A DNA stretch of 62,045 bases from Clostridia bacterium (GTDB lineage: Bacteria; Bacillota; Clostridia; Christensenellales; UBA1242): contig JAFUSR010000002.1 in assembly GCA_017467585.1 (NCBI GenBank), forward strand, positions 1 through 62,045, written 5' to 3'. Made by a program: the position numbers and the translations under genes. Shown in pieces: positions 1 through 7,650 of this stretch. The notes beneath the pieces are model-generated. The model saw only the letters and a list, made by a program, of their open reading frames with translations. It ran no database searches and was not told the origin of the DNA. Positions within the stretch are counted from its first letter, which is position 1, and each line of letters starts with the position of its first letter.

Positions 1-180
1 ACCACCCTGGGCGTTCGCGGTCGCTCGGCAACACGGTGGATGCACTAACGACCCAAGCTACAAGCCATTATTAATTTGAAACTATTTTGCTCGTCAGGGA
101 GAAGTTTCACCACCCTGGGCGTTCGCTATCGCTCGGCAACACGGTGGATGCACTAACGACTCAAGCTACAAGCCATTATT
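1..180. repeat. Pair of 72-bp direct repeats
   Basis: Two near-identical copies lie at 1-72 and 109-180, separated by 36 unrelated bases, a period of 108. They differ only at a few positions (for example gg/ta near base 19 of the unit and c/t near base 53). Each copy starts with a CCACC arm and has a GGTGG about 30 bases later, so each could fold. The left copy touches the window edge, so more copies may lie outside. The unit is GC-richer than its surroundings. No ORF covers it. I do not recognise the repeat family. Confidence 0.75.
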
Positions 181-186
181 GTTGCT

Positions 187-287
187 GTGATAAAAGTTAT
201 CACATTTTATAAATGCCCCATGTGGGGCACTAACAACCAACTTTAGCCGGCAACTTGCCGGAACGATAGTGGGTTGAAACATAACCC
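187..287. other. Row of four short perfect hairpins
   Basis: Four inverted repeats follow each other without an ORF: GTGATAA/TTATCAC (187-203), TGCCCCA/TGGGGCA (214-229), CCGGCAA/TTGCCGG (247-261) and GGGTT/AACCC (271-287). None has a T-run like the terminators elsewhere in the window. The stretch lies just downstream of tRNA-Ala in the tRNA's sense, so it may be tRNA 3' trailer or part of a structured RNA. Its function is unknown. Confidence 0.5.
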
Positions 288-310
288 TGAGTTAACAAAG
301 TTATGATATG

Positions 311-387
311 TGGTGGAGGTAAGCGGATTCGAACCGCTGACCCCCTGCTTGCAAGGCAGGTGCTCTAGCCAGCTGAGCTATACCCCC
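311..387 (-). tRNA. tRNA-Ala (UGC)
   Basis: On the minus strand the acceptor arms GGGGGTA and TACCTCC pair (one G-U), the anticodon stem CCTGC/GCAGG encloses the loop CTTGCAA with anticodon TGC, and the T arm holds GGTTCGAATCC. The CCA end is encoded at 311-313. A promoter with TTGACA and TATTAT spaced by 17 lies just upstream at 421-449 on the same strand. Confidence 0.95.
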
Positions 388-420
388 AAGGACGGTTGCA
401 TTTGTAACAAATGCGAATAT

Positions 421-449
421 ATAATAGCAAACTAATTTGCGTGTGTCAA
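421..449 (-). promoter_or_regulatory. Promoter of tRNA-Ala
   Basis: Read on the minus strand, TTGACA (444-449) is followed after 17 bases by TATTAT (421-426), about 34 bases before the tRNA 5' end. It is a near-consensus sigma-A promoter. Confidence 0.75.
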
Positions 450-506
450 TTGTTTTTTTAAAATTGATAATTAATTTTCAACAAATTTTTCAAGCACTCA
501 TTTTGC

Positions 507-541
507 TAGACACCAATTTAAACAAGCGTTATAATAAAAAT
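507..541 (+). promoter_or_regulatory. Leaderless promoter for gene 542
   Basis: TAGACA (507-512), a 17-base spacer and TATAAT (530-535) stand directly before the gene, with exactly six bases between the -10 box and the ATG at 542. Transcription would start on the A of the ATG. No Shine-Dalgarno sequence is present. Confidence 0.7.
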
Positions 542-1216
542 ATGAGCAAGTATTTTTCAGATGTCTTTAAAAATTATAGTCCGATTAAAAGTGAACTTTT
601 AAACTATGGCTTTTGTGCTAATAAACAAAACTTGGTTTTCGAAGAGAAATTTTTTGATGACCAGTTTAAAATTCGTGTTATTGTTGATAACACAAACGAT
701 GTTGATGTTAAAATTTTTGACGAGTTTTCTGGCGAAGAATATATTCTTGCATATGCAGAAAGCGCAACAGGAAAATTTGTTGGAGAGGTTAGGCTTGCTG
801 CCGAGCAAATTCTCTTGAAGATAAGGGGAAAGTGTTTTGAGAAAACCATTTTCAAATGGAACCAAACGCAATTTGTGATTGACCACATCAAAAAAACGTA
901 TGGTAGCGAACTTGAGTTTTTGTGGGAGAAATTTCCTGATGATTCAATTTGGCGCAGACAAGACAGCAAAAAATGGTTTGGTCTGCTAATGAAATTGCCA
1001 AAATCAAAACTTGGAATAGATGACAACTCGGTTGCAGAAGTAATTGACATTCGAACAAACCCAGAAGAAGATAGCCCTGTAAATAACAAAACAATATTTG
1101 AAGGTTATCACATGAACAAAAAGAGTTGGATAACAATTGTTCTTGATGGTTCGGTTTCTGACCAAAAATTGAAAGAATTAATCGACAAAAGTTTTGTTTT
1201 GGCAGCAAAAAAGTAA
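542..1216 (+). CDS. Hypothetical protein, 224 residues
   Basis: I do not recognise this protein. The start at 542 (MSKYFSDVF) is preferred over an in-frame upstream start at 437 because a complete promoter ends six bases before it and the extra N-terminus would overlap that promoter. The protein is soluble, mixed alpha/beta in composition, with no signal peptide or membrane segment. It contains an RxDSKKWFGLL segment near residues 137-147 and a C-terminal 'WITIVLDG...LIDKSFVLA' segment. That layout recalls the YjbR/MmcQ-like double wing fold ('W...kmpK..LGL......ldlK..p......l..g..pgyhmnKkhWitv.Ldgs....l..li..Sy.lv'). I therefore infer a YjbR-family protein with an N-terminal extension of about 100 residues. 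It stands alone and ends at a bidirectional terminator shared with the next gene. Confidence 0.75.
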   Translation: MSKYFSDVFKNYSPIKSELLNYGFCANKQNLVFEEKFFDDQFKIRVIVDNTNDVDVKIFDEFSGEEYILAYAESATGKFVGEVRLAAEQILLKIRGKCFEKTIFKWNQTQFVIDHIKKTYGSELEFLWEKFPDDSIWRRQDSKKWFGLLMKLPKSKLGIDDNSVAEVIDIRTNPEEDSPVNNKTIFEGYHMNKKSWITIVLDGSVSDQKLKELIDKSFVLAAKK

Positions 1217-1217
1217 C

Positions 1218-1246
1218 AAAAAAACACCACAATTTGTGGTGTTTTT
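1218..1246. terminator. Bidirectional terminator
   Basis: A perfect palindrome, AAAAACACCACAA and its complement around a single central base, lies between the convergent ends at 1216 and 1250. T-runs on either strand allow termination both ways. Confidence 0.9.
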
Positions 1247-1249
1247 CTT

Positions 1250-2086
1250 TTATTCACCCAGCTCAGCGGCTGTTTTGTTTGTAATTTTTGCTTTGTGAAC
1301 TTCAATATCTGAAGCTAGTTTTTTGATTTGCTCAGACATGCTTTCAGAGATGGTTTGTTTGTCTTTAAGAGTTTGAATTTCTGCTTTCACACTTTCCAAA
1401 ATGCTGACATCTGTGCACTGAGACACAAGTTTTGGCGATGAATAAAATAGGTCAAGATAAGTTGGTTTGCTGACCAATTTTCTGTGTTTCATTATGGTTT
1501 CGTAGAGCAATTCATGGTCGTCAAAATGTATTTCTTTAAGCATTGAATCATATAAGTCAGATTCAAACTTTGCGCCAAAGCTTCTTCCTGTTTCAAGATT
1601 TACGAACTCTGATTCAAGTTGTGTGTCTGAAAACTTAACTCTAACCCAGCCAAGCAGGGCAGTGGTTTCAATGTTTGTTGCCTTTGTTGGAAAGGTGTGC
1701 TGAAGGTCTAAAGTAAATGAGTTGTTATCTGGGTTGTAAATTTGATAGCAGTTTGCAATGTCATTGCTTAAGCGCGCTTTGGTTACAAAACAACCTGAAT
1801 TTTTGATGCGTTCAATGTTATCAAACTTGTGATTGCACGAAAGATCCATTTCTGGCGTATAAAGTGTTACATATTTAGAAAAGAAATCTCTAACCTCAAC
1901 AACATACCAGCCATTTATGGGATTCTCATCTAAACAAATCATGTTGCGCTTTTTAATTTGATAATTTGCTTTTTGGTTTGTAAAAATTGTGTCAGATCCG
2001 TTTGTTTCAACTTGCCAATTGCTGTGCTCAAAAAAGTGACTAAACGGAACTTTTTTCTTTAGTAATTTTTTAATTTTTTTATCCAT
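1250..2086 (-). CDS. Hypothetical protein, 278 residues
   Basis: I do not recognise this protein. The start MDKKIKKLLKKK at 2086 is chosen because GGAG sits eight bases upstream; an in-frame ATG seven codons earlier has no such site. The N-terminus is strongly basic. The middle is mixed beta, with repeated aromatic residues and a 'GWYVVEVRDFFSKYVTLY' stretch. The last 60 residues are predicted helical with heptad-like spacing (KAEIQTLKDKQTISESMSEQ), perhaps a short coiled coil. There is no signal peptide. It is a single gene flanked by terminators; its context gives no function. Confidence 0.7.
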   Translation of the reverse strand: MDKKIKKLLKKKVPFSHFFEHSNWQVETNGSDTIFTNQKANYQIKKRNMICLDENPINGWYVVEVRDFFSKYVTLYTPEMDLSCNHKFDNIERIKNSGCFVTKARLSNDIANCYQIYNPDNNSFTLDLQHTFPTKATNIETTALLGWVRVKFSDTQLESEFVNLETGRSFGAKFESDLYDSMLKEIHFDDHELLYETIMKHRKLVSKPTYLDLFYSSPKLVSQCTDVSILESVKAEIQTLKDKQTISESMSEQIKKLASDIEVHKAKITNKTAAELGE

Positions 2087-2153
2087 ATTTTTCTCCAAAT
2101 TATACAAATATTCTAAACCTAAGGCCGCATTTTGTCAATAGTGATATTTTTTG

Positions 2154-2182
2154 CAACAAAAAAAATCACCCGAGTGGGTGAC
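2154..2182 (-). terminator. Terminator of FNT gene
   Basis: On the minus strand TCACCC/GGGTGA (2166-2181) with a four-base loop is followed by eight T, immediately after the stop of the FNT gene. Confidence 0.85.
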
Positions 2183-2185
2183 CTT

Positions 2186-2836
2186 TTATTCTGTCTTTTT
2201 TCCGAGCCAGTCAATCAGTTTGAAAGTTGCTGGCAGCAGAAGTCCACCAACAATGTTGCCAAGAGTTATCAAGAGAAGTCTGCCAATCATGCTCCAGCTC
2301 CATGCGTCTGCAAAACAGAAGTAAAACATGTCTGCGACGCAGTGTTCAAAGCCAGCCAAAACGAACACCGAAACACCAAACACAAGCGCTAAAGTTTTTG
2401 CGAGTGGGTGTTCAAAATTTTTGTAACCATGAACAGCGAGATAAATCAAAATGTTGCAGAGCACTCCAAGGAAGAATAGGCTAAGCAGGCTGTCGTCGAG
2501 TTTTGTGTTTGCAATTGTTTGTGCAGTTTCGAGCATAGCAGAGAGTCTTGTTGCTTTTGCTACAACGGCGGTGAGACCAGCACCAACAAAGTTTCCTACC
2601 CAAATTATGCCAAGTTTTGCAATATAACTTGGTTTGTTGTCGAGTGAATAGCAAACTTTTCCGGTAAACAGGTTTAAGTTGAAATTGCAAACCATAAACA
2701 AACCAATAACAAAAAATAATGCGCCAACAATTTTATTTCCTGAGGCTAAAAACGCTATACAGCCAATTGAAATCGAAAGGCCCGCGAGAATTGCTAACAG
2801 AAAATCTTTTATGCCAAGAAATAATAATTTTTTCAT
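2186..2836 (-). CDS. Formate/nitrite transporter (FNT) family channel
   Basis: This is a 216-residue integral membrane protein with about six hydrophobic segments. It carries FNT hallmarks: a glycine-rich first helix (LAGLSISIGCIAFL), LFTGKV around residue 57, WVGNFVGAG around 79, GVLCNILIYLAV around 125, and FVLAGFEHCVADM around 157, which includes the central histidine expected in the pore. FNT proteins form pentameric channels for formate, nitrite, hydrosulphide or lactate. The substrate cannot be read here. The usual length is 260-280 residues, so this copy is short, mainly at the loops and the C-terminus. The start is supported by AGAGGG upstream. It is divergent from the gene at 2984. 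Confidence 0.88.
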   Translation of the reverse strand: MKKLLFLGIKDFLLAILAGLSISIGCIAFLASGNKIVGALFFVIGLFMVCNFNLNLFTGKVCYSLDNKPSYIAKLGIIWVGNFVGAGLTAVVAKATRLSAMLETAQTIANTKLDDSLLSLFFLGVLCNILIYLAVHGYKNFEHPLAKTLALVFGVSVFVLAGFEHCVADMFYFCFADAWSWSMIGRLLLITLGNIVGGLLLPATFKLIDWLGKKTE

Positions 2837-2936
2837 TTGTGTAACCCTCTAAAAGAACATATTTGTTAATTGCAGTATAACATAATATTTTTATTAATGC
2901 ATCTAAAATGTACATCATTTTTAAAGAAAATGGGTA

Positions 2937-2979
2937 TTGACTTTTAAAAGGGGCAGTGATATATTTTTTATGGGAGAAG
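2937..2979 (+). promoter_or_regulatory. Promoter and RBS for gene 2984
   Basis: TTGACT (2937-2942), a 17-base spacer and TATATT (2960-2965) predict a transcript start near 2972. The GGGAGAAG ribosome binding site then falls at the very 5' end, giving a leader of only about 12 bases. Confidence 0.7.
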
Positions 2980-2983
2980 AAAT

Positions 2984-3334
2984 ATGGTAATTATTAAGTA
3001 TGATGATTTGAATCGCAAATTTAGTGGCTTGGCTGAAAGGTATTTTGTTGCCAGCAGAAATCAGAGATATGAGGATGTTTCTGAAGCTAGGGAAAGCATT
3101 AAAGATTTGTTAAAAGGTGTAAGCAAAAGTTCATTAAAGCTGTTATATAAAGATAGTTTGCTGGATTTTGATCACATTTTTTCAGTTAAACAAAAATTAA
3201 TCCCTGCTCAAGAAATTGAAAAACACTGTATTGCGCAAACAAAAATTTTCTTGGTTGAAGACTATCTTTCAAAAGAAGACATTAAAGACGTTTTAAATCA
3301 GCTCAAAGAAAAGAAACAAAAAGAAAGAGAATAA
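2984..3334 (+). CDS. Hypothetical protein, 116 residues
   Basis: This is a small, charged, helix-rich protein without a signal peptide; I do not recognise it. It opens a run of five same-strand genes (2984-5726) with short gaps that probably form one transcription unit from the promoter at 2937. The C-terminus is rich in lysine and glutamate (QLKEKKQKERE). The start has a GGGAGAAG site eight bases upstream. An out-of-frame ATG at 2970 is ignored. Confidence 0.7.
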   Translation: MVIIKYDDLNRKFSGLAERYFVASRNQRYEDVSEARESIKDLLKGVSKSSLKLLYKDSLLDFDHIFSVKQKLIPAQEIEKHCIAQTKIFLVEDYLSKEDIKDVLNQLKEKKQKERE

Positions 3335-3358
3335 AAAATAATAATAGAGGTGAACAAC

Positions 3359-3889
3359 ATGAACGATTACGAAAGAATTGTGGCTCTTCACGAAGGATTT
3401 GACCACTTGTTTAGATTTTATTTAATGACAGAAAAGTTTTCTAGCGAAGATGTTACAAACGCACAAAAATTAGAGGTTTGTGAAATTGCAAAATCTTGGG
3501 TAAGGGCTTTTGAAATAGACGATATTTTTCCTACATATTTGCAGGCATATGAAGAATATAAAGCTTATCCTACAGAACAAAATTCTTATCACAGCTGGAC
3601 AAAATTAGAAAAGAGTCTTGATGCTGAAACAAAAATGGAATTTTTGGATGGATTTTTGTCTGCTTTTGCAATTGCTCTTATTCGCGAAGCAACAAACTCA
3701 AAGAGTGTTGGAACTCGTAAGTTGCAATCAAAGCATCAAAGGGTTGAACTTAGTGCTGAAGATAAAATAAAAGTTGAAAGTCAAAGAAAAGAAAGAAAAA
3801 AATGGATACAGAGATATGTTGAAAGACACCCAGAAATGGAAGAATATCTCGCTGTTTATCTTGATGATTTTGGCCTTGAAAGAGACTAG
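3359..3889 (+). CDS. Hypothetical protein, 176 residues
   Basis: I do not recognise this protein. ATG at 3359 is preferred over GTG at 3350 because AGAGGTGA is then spaced correctly. It is helix-rich, with aromatic residues in the first half (HLFRFYLMTEKF, YEEYKAYPTEQNSYHSWTKL). The C-terminal 50 residues are basic then acidic. It is the second gene of the five-gene run. It ends four bases before the next start, which suggests translational coupling. Confidence 0.65.
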   Translation: MNDYERIVALHEGFDHLFRFYLMTEKFSSEDVTNAQKLEVCEIAKSWVRAFEIDDIFPTYLQAYEEYKAYPTEQNSYHSWTKLEKSLDAETKMEFLDGFLSAFAIALIREATNSKSVGTRKLQSKHQRVELSAEDKIKVESQRKERKKWIQRYVERHPEMEEYLAVYLDDFGLERD

Positions 3890-3893
3890 AAAA

Positions 3894-4379
3894 ATGAGAA
3901 AGAAATATATATTATTTGACGAGTCGAAAGTCAACACAGAAATGCTTGAATATTTAAACAACAGATATGTTGAATATCTCAACATTTTGTATGAACTTTG
4001 GGATGGCGGAACAGTTGAACAAAACGATGAAAAACTTCAATTGTTTTATGAATCTGTTAGAACAGATTTAGACAAATTCAACCCAAACGATGTTGTTTAT
4101 CTTTTTGAATTTATTCACAACAGAAAGCACTATTATCGTGAATTGCTCTTAACCAAAAACAAACGATATAACACAACGAGTGATGAGAATGTTTTTGATG
4201 ACAAATATAAAGACCAAGCAATTCGTGACAAGGAGCAATATGCTGAATTTGCATCAAAAGATAGCATATTAACAAAATCAATGCCTGCCCATCTTTTAGA
4301 CGAGGCTCGAACAAAATATAGAGACGACATAAAGAAGCTTCTTGGCCATGATCCTTGGCAAGAACGCGAAAATTTTTAA
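3894..4379 (+). CDS. Hypothetical protein, 161 residues
   Basis: I do not recognise this protein. The start MRKKYILFDESK at 3894 is chosen because the longer in-frame reading from 3774 would run through the coding end of the previous gene in another frame. No strong Shine-Dalgarno is visible, which fits coupling to the stop at 3889. The protein is charged and helical, with two tyrosine-rich patches (NNRYVEYLNILYELWDGG; NRKHYYRELLL) and a C-terminal 'LLGHDPWQERENF'. There is no membrane segment. Confidence 0.65.
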   Translation: MRKKYILFDESKVNTEMLEYLNNRYVEYLNILYELWDGGTVEQNDEKLQLFYESVRTDLDKFNPNDVVYLFEFIHNRKHYYRELLLTKNKRYNTTSDENVFDDKYKDQAIRDKEQYAEFASKDSILTKSMPAHLLDEARTKYRDDIKKLLGHDPWQERENF

Positions 4380-4393
4380 TTAGGTGACAAAAA

Positions 4394-4933
4394 ATGGAAA
4401 GAAGACTAGAAGAACGTATCAAAGAAGACAGAAGAAAACAACATGGTGGCGAAACATTTTTGGTGTCGAGACAAGAATATATCAGACAAAAAACAACTAA
4501 ATTGGTTGATGCAATTATAGAAAATTCTGATTCAGTTAAAAAATTAGCTAAATTAGAAAAAGAAATCAGCAAGTTTGCAAATGCACTTTCTGCAGAAGAA
4601 AGAGTTAAGGTTTATATGTCAGCATTTGATGACTATGTTGAAATCTTAAAAGAGGTTGGAGCTTTTAAAATCAGCACACGCAAAACAATTGCTGATGACC
4701 TTTCTAACCTTGCTGAAGAAATTTCAGTGCTTGCTGGCAAAGATTATCAAGAAATCGGCACATATGTTGATTATAATGGTTTGCTTAGAGCAAAAGCCCA
4801 AGTTTTGATTGTTACAGATTATTTAACTTTTGAAGATGCGAAAGTTATTTCAAAACAAATTAGAAAGTCTTATGGAGAAGATAAAATCCCTCAAACAATA
4901 GTTGAACTCAGTGGTTCATGTTTGGGAAGATAA
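4394..4933 (+). CDS. Hypothetical protein, 179 residues
   Basis: I do not recognise this protein. It is highly charged and almost wholly helical. It begins with alternating Glu/Arg (MERRLEERIKEDRRK) and continues with heptad-like spacing to about residue 110, so a coiled coil is likely. TAGGTGA precedes the ATG. It is the fourth gene of the run and overlaps no neighbour. Its last codons read SGSCLGR. Confidence 0.65.
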   Translation: MERRLEERIKEDRRKQHGGETFLVSRQEYIRQKTTKLVDAIIENSDSVKKLAKLEKEISKFANALSAEERVKVYMSAFDDYVEILKEVGAFKISTRKTIADDLSNLAEEISVLAGKDYQEIGTYVDYNGLLRAKAQVLIVTDYLTFEDAKVISKQIRKSYGEDKIPQTIVELSGSCLGR

Positions 4934-4946
4934 TAAGCTTAATTTT

Positions 4947-5726
4947 ATGAAAAAAGAAAAATTTTACATTTTTATTGATTTATCGTCTAGCAATGAATGC
5001 CTGTGGGATAGAGAAGATTCAATTGAGGAATATGGCTCAACAACTAGCAGTGAAAATTATGTCATTGAGCATAAGGCAAATGTTGGTAAGGATTCTGTTA
5101 AAGGGCTGAATATCTTAATTGATCACGCCAGAGAGAATCTAGACCTTGAACCAGTGATAGTTTTGGCATATCCAAGAACTTCAAAAGCAAGACTTCCTGT
5201 TGTGATGATGCAAAACTTGAAAAAGAAAGGCTTGAACGATTGTCAAATTGAAGACTGGAACTATGTGTCAAAAGGCGATGGTTCTTTTGCTAGAGCATTG
5301 GCTATGAAAATGTATCATGAAGAAACTGGCAAAAAAGAAGGCTTTTCAGATAAATTTCATTATAACTATGCAAAAAAAGCAAAAAACATTTGTGTGCTTG
5401 TGACAAGCGATAATGCTTATTCCAAAGCACAACTTGGTGGGCTGTCTTATCACTTTTATTTGAATGACCGTGAGCAAGTGATATTGCTTGGCGGCGAACA
5501 TGGGGCATTAAATGAAGAGATGGCACATGTGTTTGTTGCAAATAACTGTGCTTATAACATGGTATACAACAAATTGTTAGCAAAAGAAATTGAAAATGAA
5601 ATAGAAATTGAACATGCCCAGGCCATTGCAGAACTTGAGAACCTTCCTCAAACTTCTAGGGAAGACCCAAACTGTGTAATTGCTGAAGCATTGGCTGAAG
5701 CCGAAGAGATTGAAAGAGGAGAATAA
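4947..5726 (+). CDS. Hypothetical protein, 259 residues
   Basis: I do not recognise this protein. ATG at 4947 (MKKEKFYIFIDLSSS) is chosen over 4902, which would overlap the previous gene. The start has no clear Shine-Dalgarno site. The body alternates beta strands and helices in a Rossmann-like order (YIFIDLSSS; PVIVLAYPRT; ICVLVTSDNAYS), ending in an acidic helix of about 50 residues rich in Ala and Glu. The DLSSS and TSDNA strand-end motifs would suit a nucleotide- or metal-binding fold, possibly NYN/PIN-like, but no catalytic set is clear. It is the last gene of the run and ends at a terminator. Confidence 0.65.
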   Translation: MKKEKFYIFIDLSSSNECLWDREDSIEEYGSTTSSENYVIEHKANVGKDSVKGLNILIDHARENLDLEPVIVLAYPRTSKARLPVVMMQNLKKKGLNDCQIEDWNYVSKGDGSFARALAMKMYHEETGKKEGFSDKFHYNYAKKAKNICVLVTSDNAYSKAQLGGLSYHFYLNDREQVILLGGEHGALNEEMAHVFVANNCAYNMVYNKLLAKEIENEIEIEHAQAIAELENLPQTSREDPNCVIAEALAEAEEIERGE

Positions 5727-5734
5727 AACTAAAA

Positions 5735-5768
5735 ATAAAAACACAGCAATCATGCTGTGTTTTTTTTT
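5735..5768. terminator. Bidirectional terminator
   Basis: ACACAGCA/TGCTGTGT (5741-5760) around ATCA, with A-run before and T-run after, separates the convergent genes ending at 5726 and 5771. Confidence 0.9.
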
Positions 5769-5770
5769 GT

Positions 5771-6217
5771 TTATTCTTCAACACACTGTTCGTAGGTGTG
5801 AAGGTCTAAGTTGTCACTGATAACCTTGATTGATTTAACTCTGTTAAACATTGCGCAGATATATGCAAGTTCCATGTCGAAAACACAAGGTTCTTTTATT
5901 TTTGTTTTAACCACAAAATCTGTTGAGGTGTAACAAACTATTTTAGATTTTGGAAAGTCAAGTGTTTTGCTTGGCTCTTCGTCGTAGCTAAATAGTTCGT
6001 GAAGAAGTGTTGAAACTCCAACGACAACTCTTTCGCCAATAGGCAGGTGGTTAGATCCGGCGTAACCAATATTTATAATTTCTTCGTCGTGAGAAATATC
6101 TTTTAGCGCGCGAATAACATTTATTCCGCCCATTCCGGTTACAATAACTTTGCAATTATTATAGCCAAGTTCTTCAACCAATTTTCTTTCATTTTCAGAT
6201 GCAATAACAACAATCAT
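5771..6217 (-). CDS. Small nucleoside-phosphorylase-like (MTAN/PNP) protein
   Basis: This 148-residue protein resembles the core of the PNP/UDP phosphorylase superfamily, which includes MTA/SAH nucleosidases. Visible features are VTGMGGINVIRAL (residues 26-38), NIGYAGS (47-53), and a C-terminal VFDMELAYICAMF followed by KVISDNLD, which matches the family's 'vDME..A......K.ISD' nucleoside-binding end. Full-length enzymes have about 230 residues, so roughly a third is missing from the middle. It may be a minimal enzyme or a decayed one. AAGGGA precedes the start. It lies 14 bases downstream of aspS on the same strand, so the two are probably co-transcribed. Confidence 0.7.
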   Translation of the reverse strand: MIVVIASENERKLVEELGYNNCKVIVTGMGGINVIRALKDISHDEEIINIGYAGSNHLPIGERVVVGVSTLLHELFSYDEEPSKTLDFPKSKIVCYTSTDFVVKTKIKEPCVFDMELAYICAMFNRVKSIKVISDNLDLHTYEQCVEE

Positions 6218-6231
6218 AAATTTCCCTTTAA

Positions 6232-7515
6232 CTATGGAGTAAGTCTGTCTGGACCGCGGAACAAATACATTGCTTCTTTGATTGAAGGAAGGTCTAAAAG
6301 AAGCATAATCAGTCTGTCTAGCCCAAGTCCGAAACCACCATGTGGTGGACAGCCATTTTTAAAGAAATTAATATAGTCGTTCATAGGCGCAGGGTCGATT
6401 CCGCGAGAAACAATTTGGTTTCTAAGAACGTCAGGTCTGTGTTCTCTTTGAGCGCCAGATGTTATCTCGACATCTTTAAAGTAAAGGTCATAAGATTTAG
6501 AGTAGGCAGGATCGTCTGGTTTTGCCATTGTGTAGAATGCACGTTTGTCGCTAGGATATTCAGTAACAAAGAAGAACTGATGTCCGTTTTTCTTTTCCAT
6601 GTAGTCGCAAAGTGCAACTTCTTGTTCTGTGTTAAAGTCGTCGCCATCTTTAATGTTCATGTGAAGTTCATCACGGAGAACTTTATAGGCCTCTTTCATG
6701 CTAATTCTTGGGAAAGGAAGCTTTGGAACAACAATGTCGACGCCCAAGAGTTCTTTAACTTTTGCGCCGTGTTTTTCTGCAACTTTTGAAATGGCATAAG
6801 TCAAAATTTGTTCTTCAACTTTCATAACATCTTCTTGACTTTCAACATAACTCATTTCAACGTCAAAGCCAGAAAATTCAGTTGCGTGTTTTTTTGTGTG
6901 AGACTTTTCTGCGCGGAACACTGGTGTGTTTATAAAGACTCTTTCAAAACCAGCGGCCATTGCCATTTGTTTGTAAAATTGTGGGCTTTGAATTAAATAT
7001 GCCTTGGTTTCGAAATATTTAACTTCAAAAACGTCGCTGCCGCCTTCGCTAGATGCTCCAATCAGTGTTGGAGTGTGAACTTCAATAAAGTCGTGGTCGA
7101 TGCACCACTGGCGCATTGCTTGGTTAAGTGTTGTTTCTACTTGGAAAATTAGTGTTCTTGCTGGATTTCTAAGATCAATCCAACGATAGTCTAGTCGTTG
7201 GTCAATTGAACTGTCGTCTGCAATAGGTAAGGCTTCTGCATGACTTGTGAGTTCAACAGATTCAGGAATAATTTCAATTCCTCCAAGTTTAACGAATTCG
7301 TTTGCAACTGCCTCACCAACAATTTTAACAGTGCTCTCTAAGGTTGCGCCAGAAAAGATTTCTGCAATTTCTGGATGTTCTGCTTTAACAACAGTAACCT
7401 GAATTTTTCCAGACAGGTCGCGAATAACAACAAATTGCATATTCTTTTTGTCTCTTAAGTTTTCTATCCAACCTTGGAATTCAACTTTTCCAGGTTTTAT
7501 TTCTGATATTTTCAT
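6232..7515 (-). CDS. aspS: Aspartyl-tRNA synthetase, archaeal-type
   Basis: This 427-residue class II synthetase charges tRNA-Asp. An N-terminal OB fold (residues 1-100, 'GWIENLRDKKNMQFVVIRD') is followed by the catalytic core: motif 2 FRAEKSHTKKHATEFSGFDVE (about 200-220) and motif 3 GFGLGLDRLIM (about 397-407). There is no GAD insertion domain and the length is about 430 rather than 590, so it belongs to the archaeal/AspRS2 type, which occurs sporadically in bacteria. Asp rather than Asn specificity is inferred from GFDVEMSY after motif 2. Whether it also mischarges tRNA-Asn for GatCAB cannot be told here. A good promoter and GGAG site precede it. Confidence 0.93.
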   Translation of the reverse strand: MKISEIKPGKVEFQGWIENLRDKKNMQFVVIRDLSGKIQVTVVKAEHPEIAEIFSGATLESTVKIVGEAVANEFVKLGGIEIIPESVELTSHAEALPIADDSSIDQRLDYRWIDLRNPARTLIFQVETTLNQAMRQWCIDHDFIEVHTPTLIGASSEGGSDVFEVKYFETKAYLIQSPQFYKQMAMAAGFERVFINTPVFRAEKSHTKKHATEFSGFDVEMSYVESQEDVMKVEEQILTYAISKVAEKHGAKVKELLGVDIVVPKLPFPRISMKEAYKVLRDELHMNIKDGDDFNTEQEVALCDYMEKKNGHQFFFVTEYPSDKRAFYTMAKPDDPAYSKSYDLYFKDVEITSGAQREHRPDVLRNQIVSRGIDPAPMNDYINFFKNGCPPHGGFGLGLDRLIMLLLDLPSIKEAMYLFRGPDRLTP

Positions 7516-7543
7516 AATTAGCTCCTTTGTTTATGCTTATTTA

Positions 7544-7572
7544 ATAATATACCAACTTTGCTTATTTTTCAA
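7544..7572 (-). promoter_or_regulatory. Promoter of aspS
   Basis: On the minus strand TTGAAA (7567-7572), a 17-base spacer and TATTAT (7544-7549) lie about 30 bases upstream of the aspS start. Confidence 0.7.
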
Positions 7573-7650
7573 GCAAAAATAAATAGTTTGCGTATTTTGT
7601 AATGAATAATAACGTGGCTCTTTAGCATAACTTTGTGTGAGAGGAAAAAT

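Noticed and set aside
1..180. CRISPR array from the repeated units
   Set aside because: Only two copies, 72 bases long with a 36-base gap; repeat length and number do not fit CRISPR and no cas gene is near.
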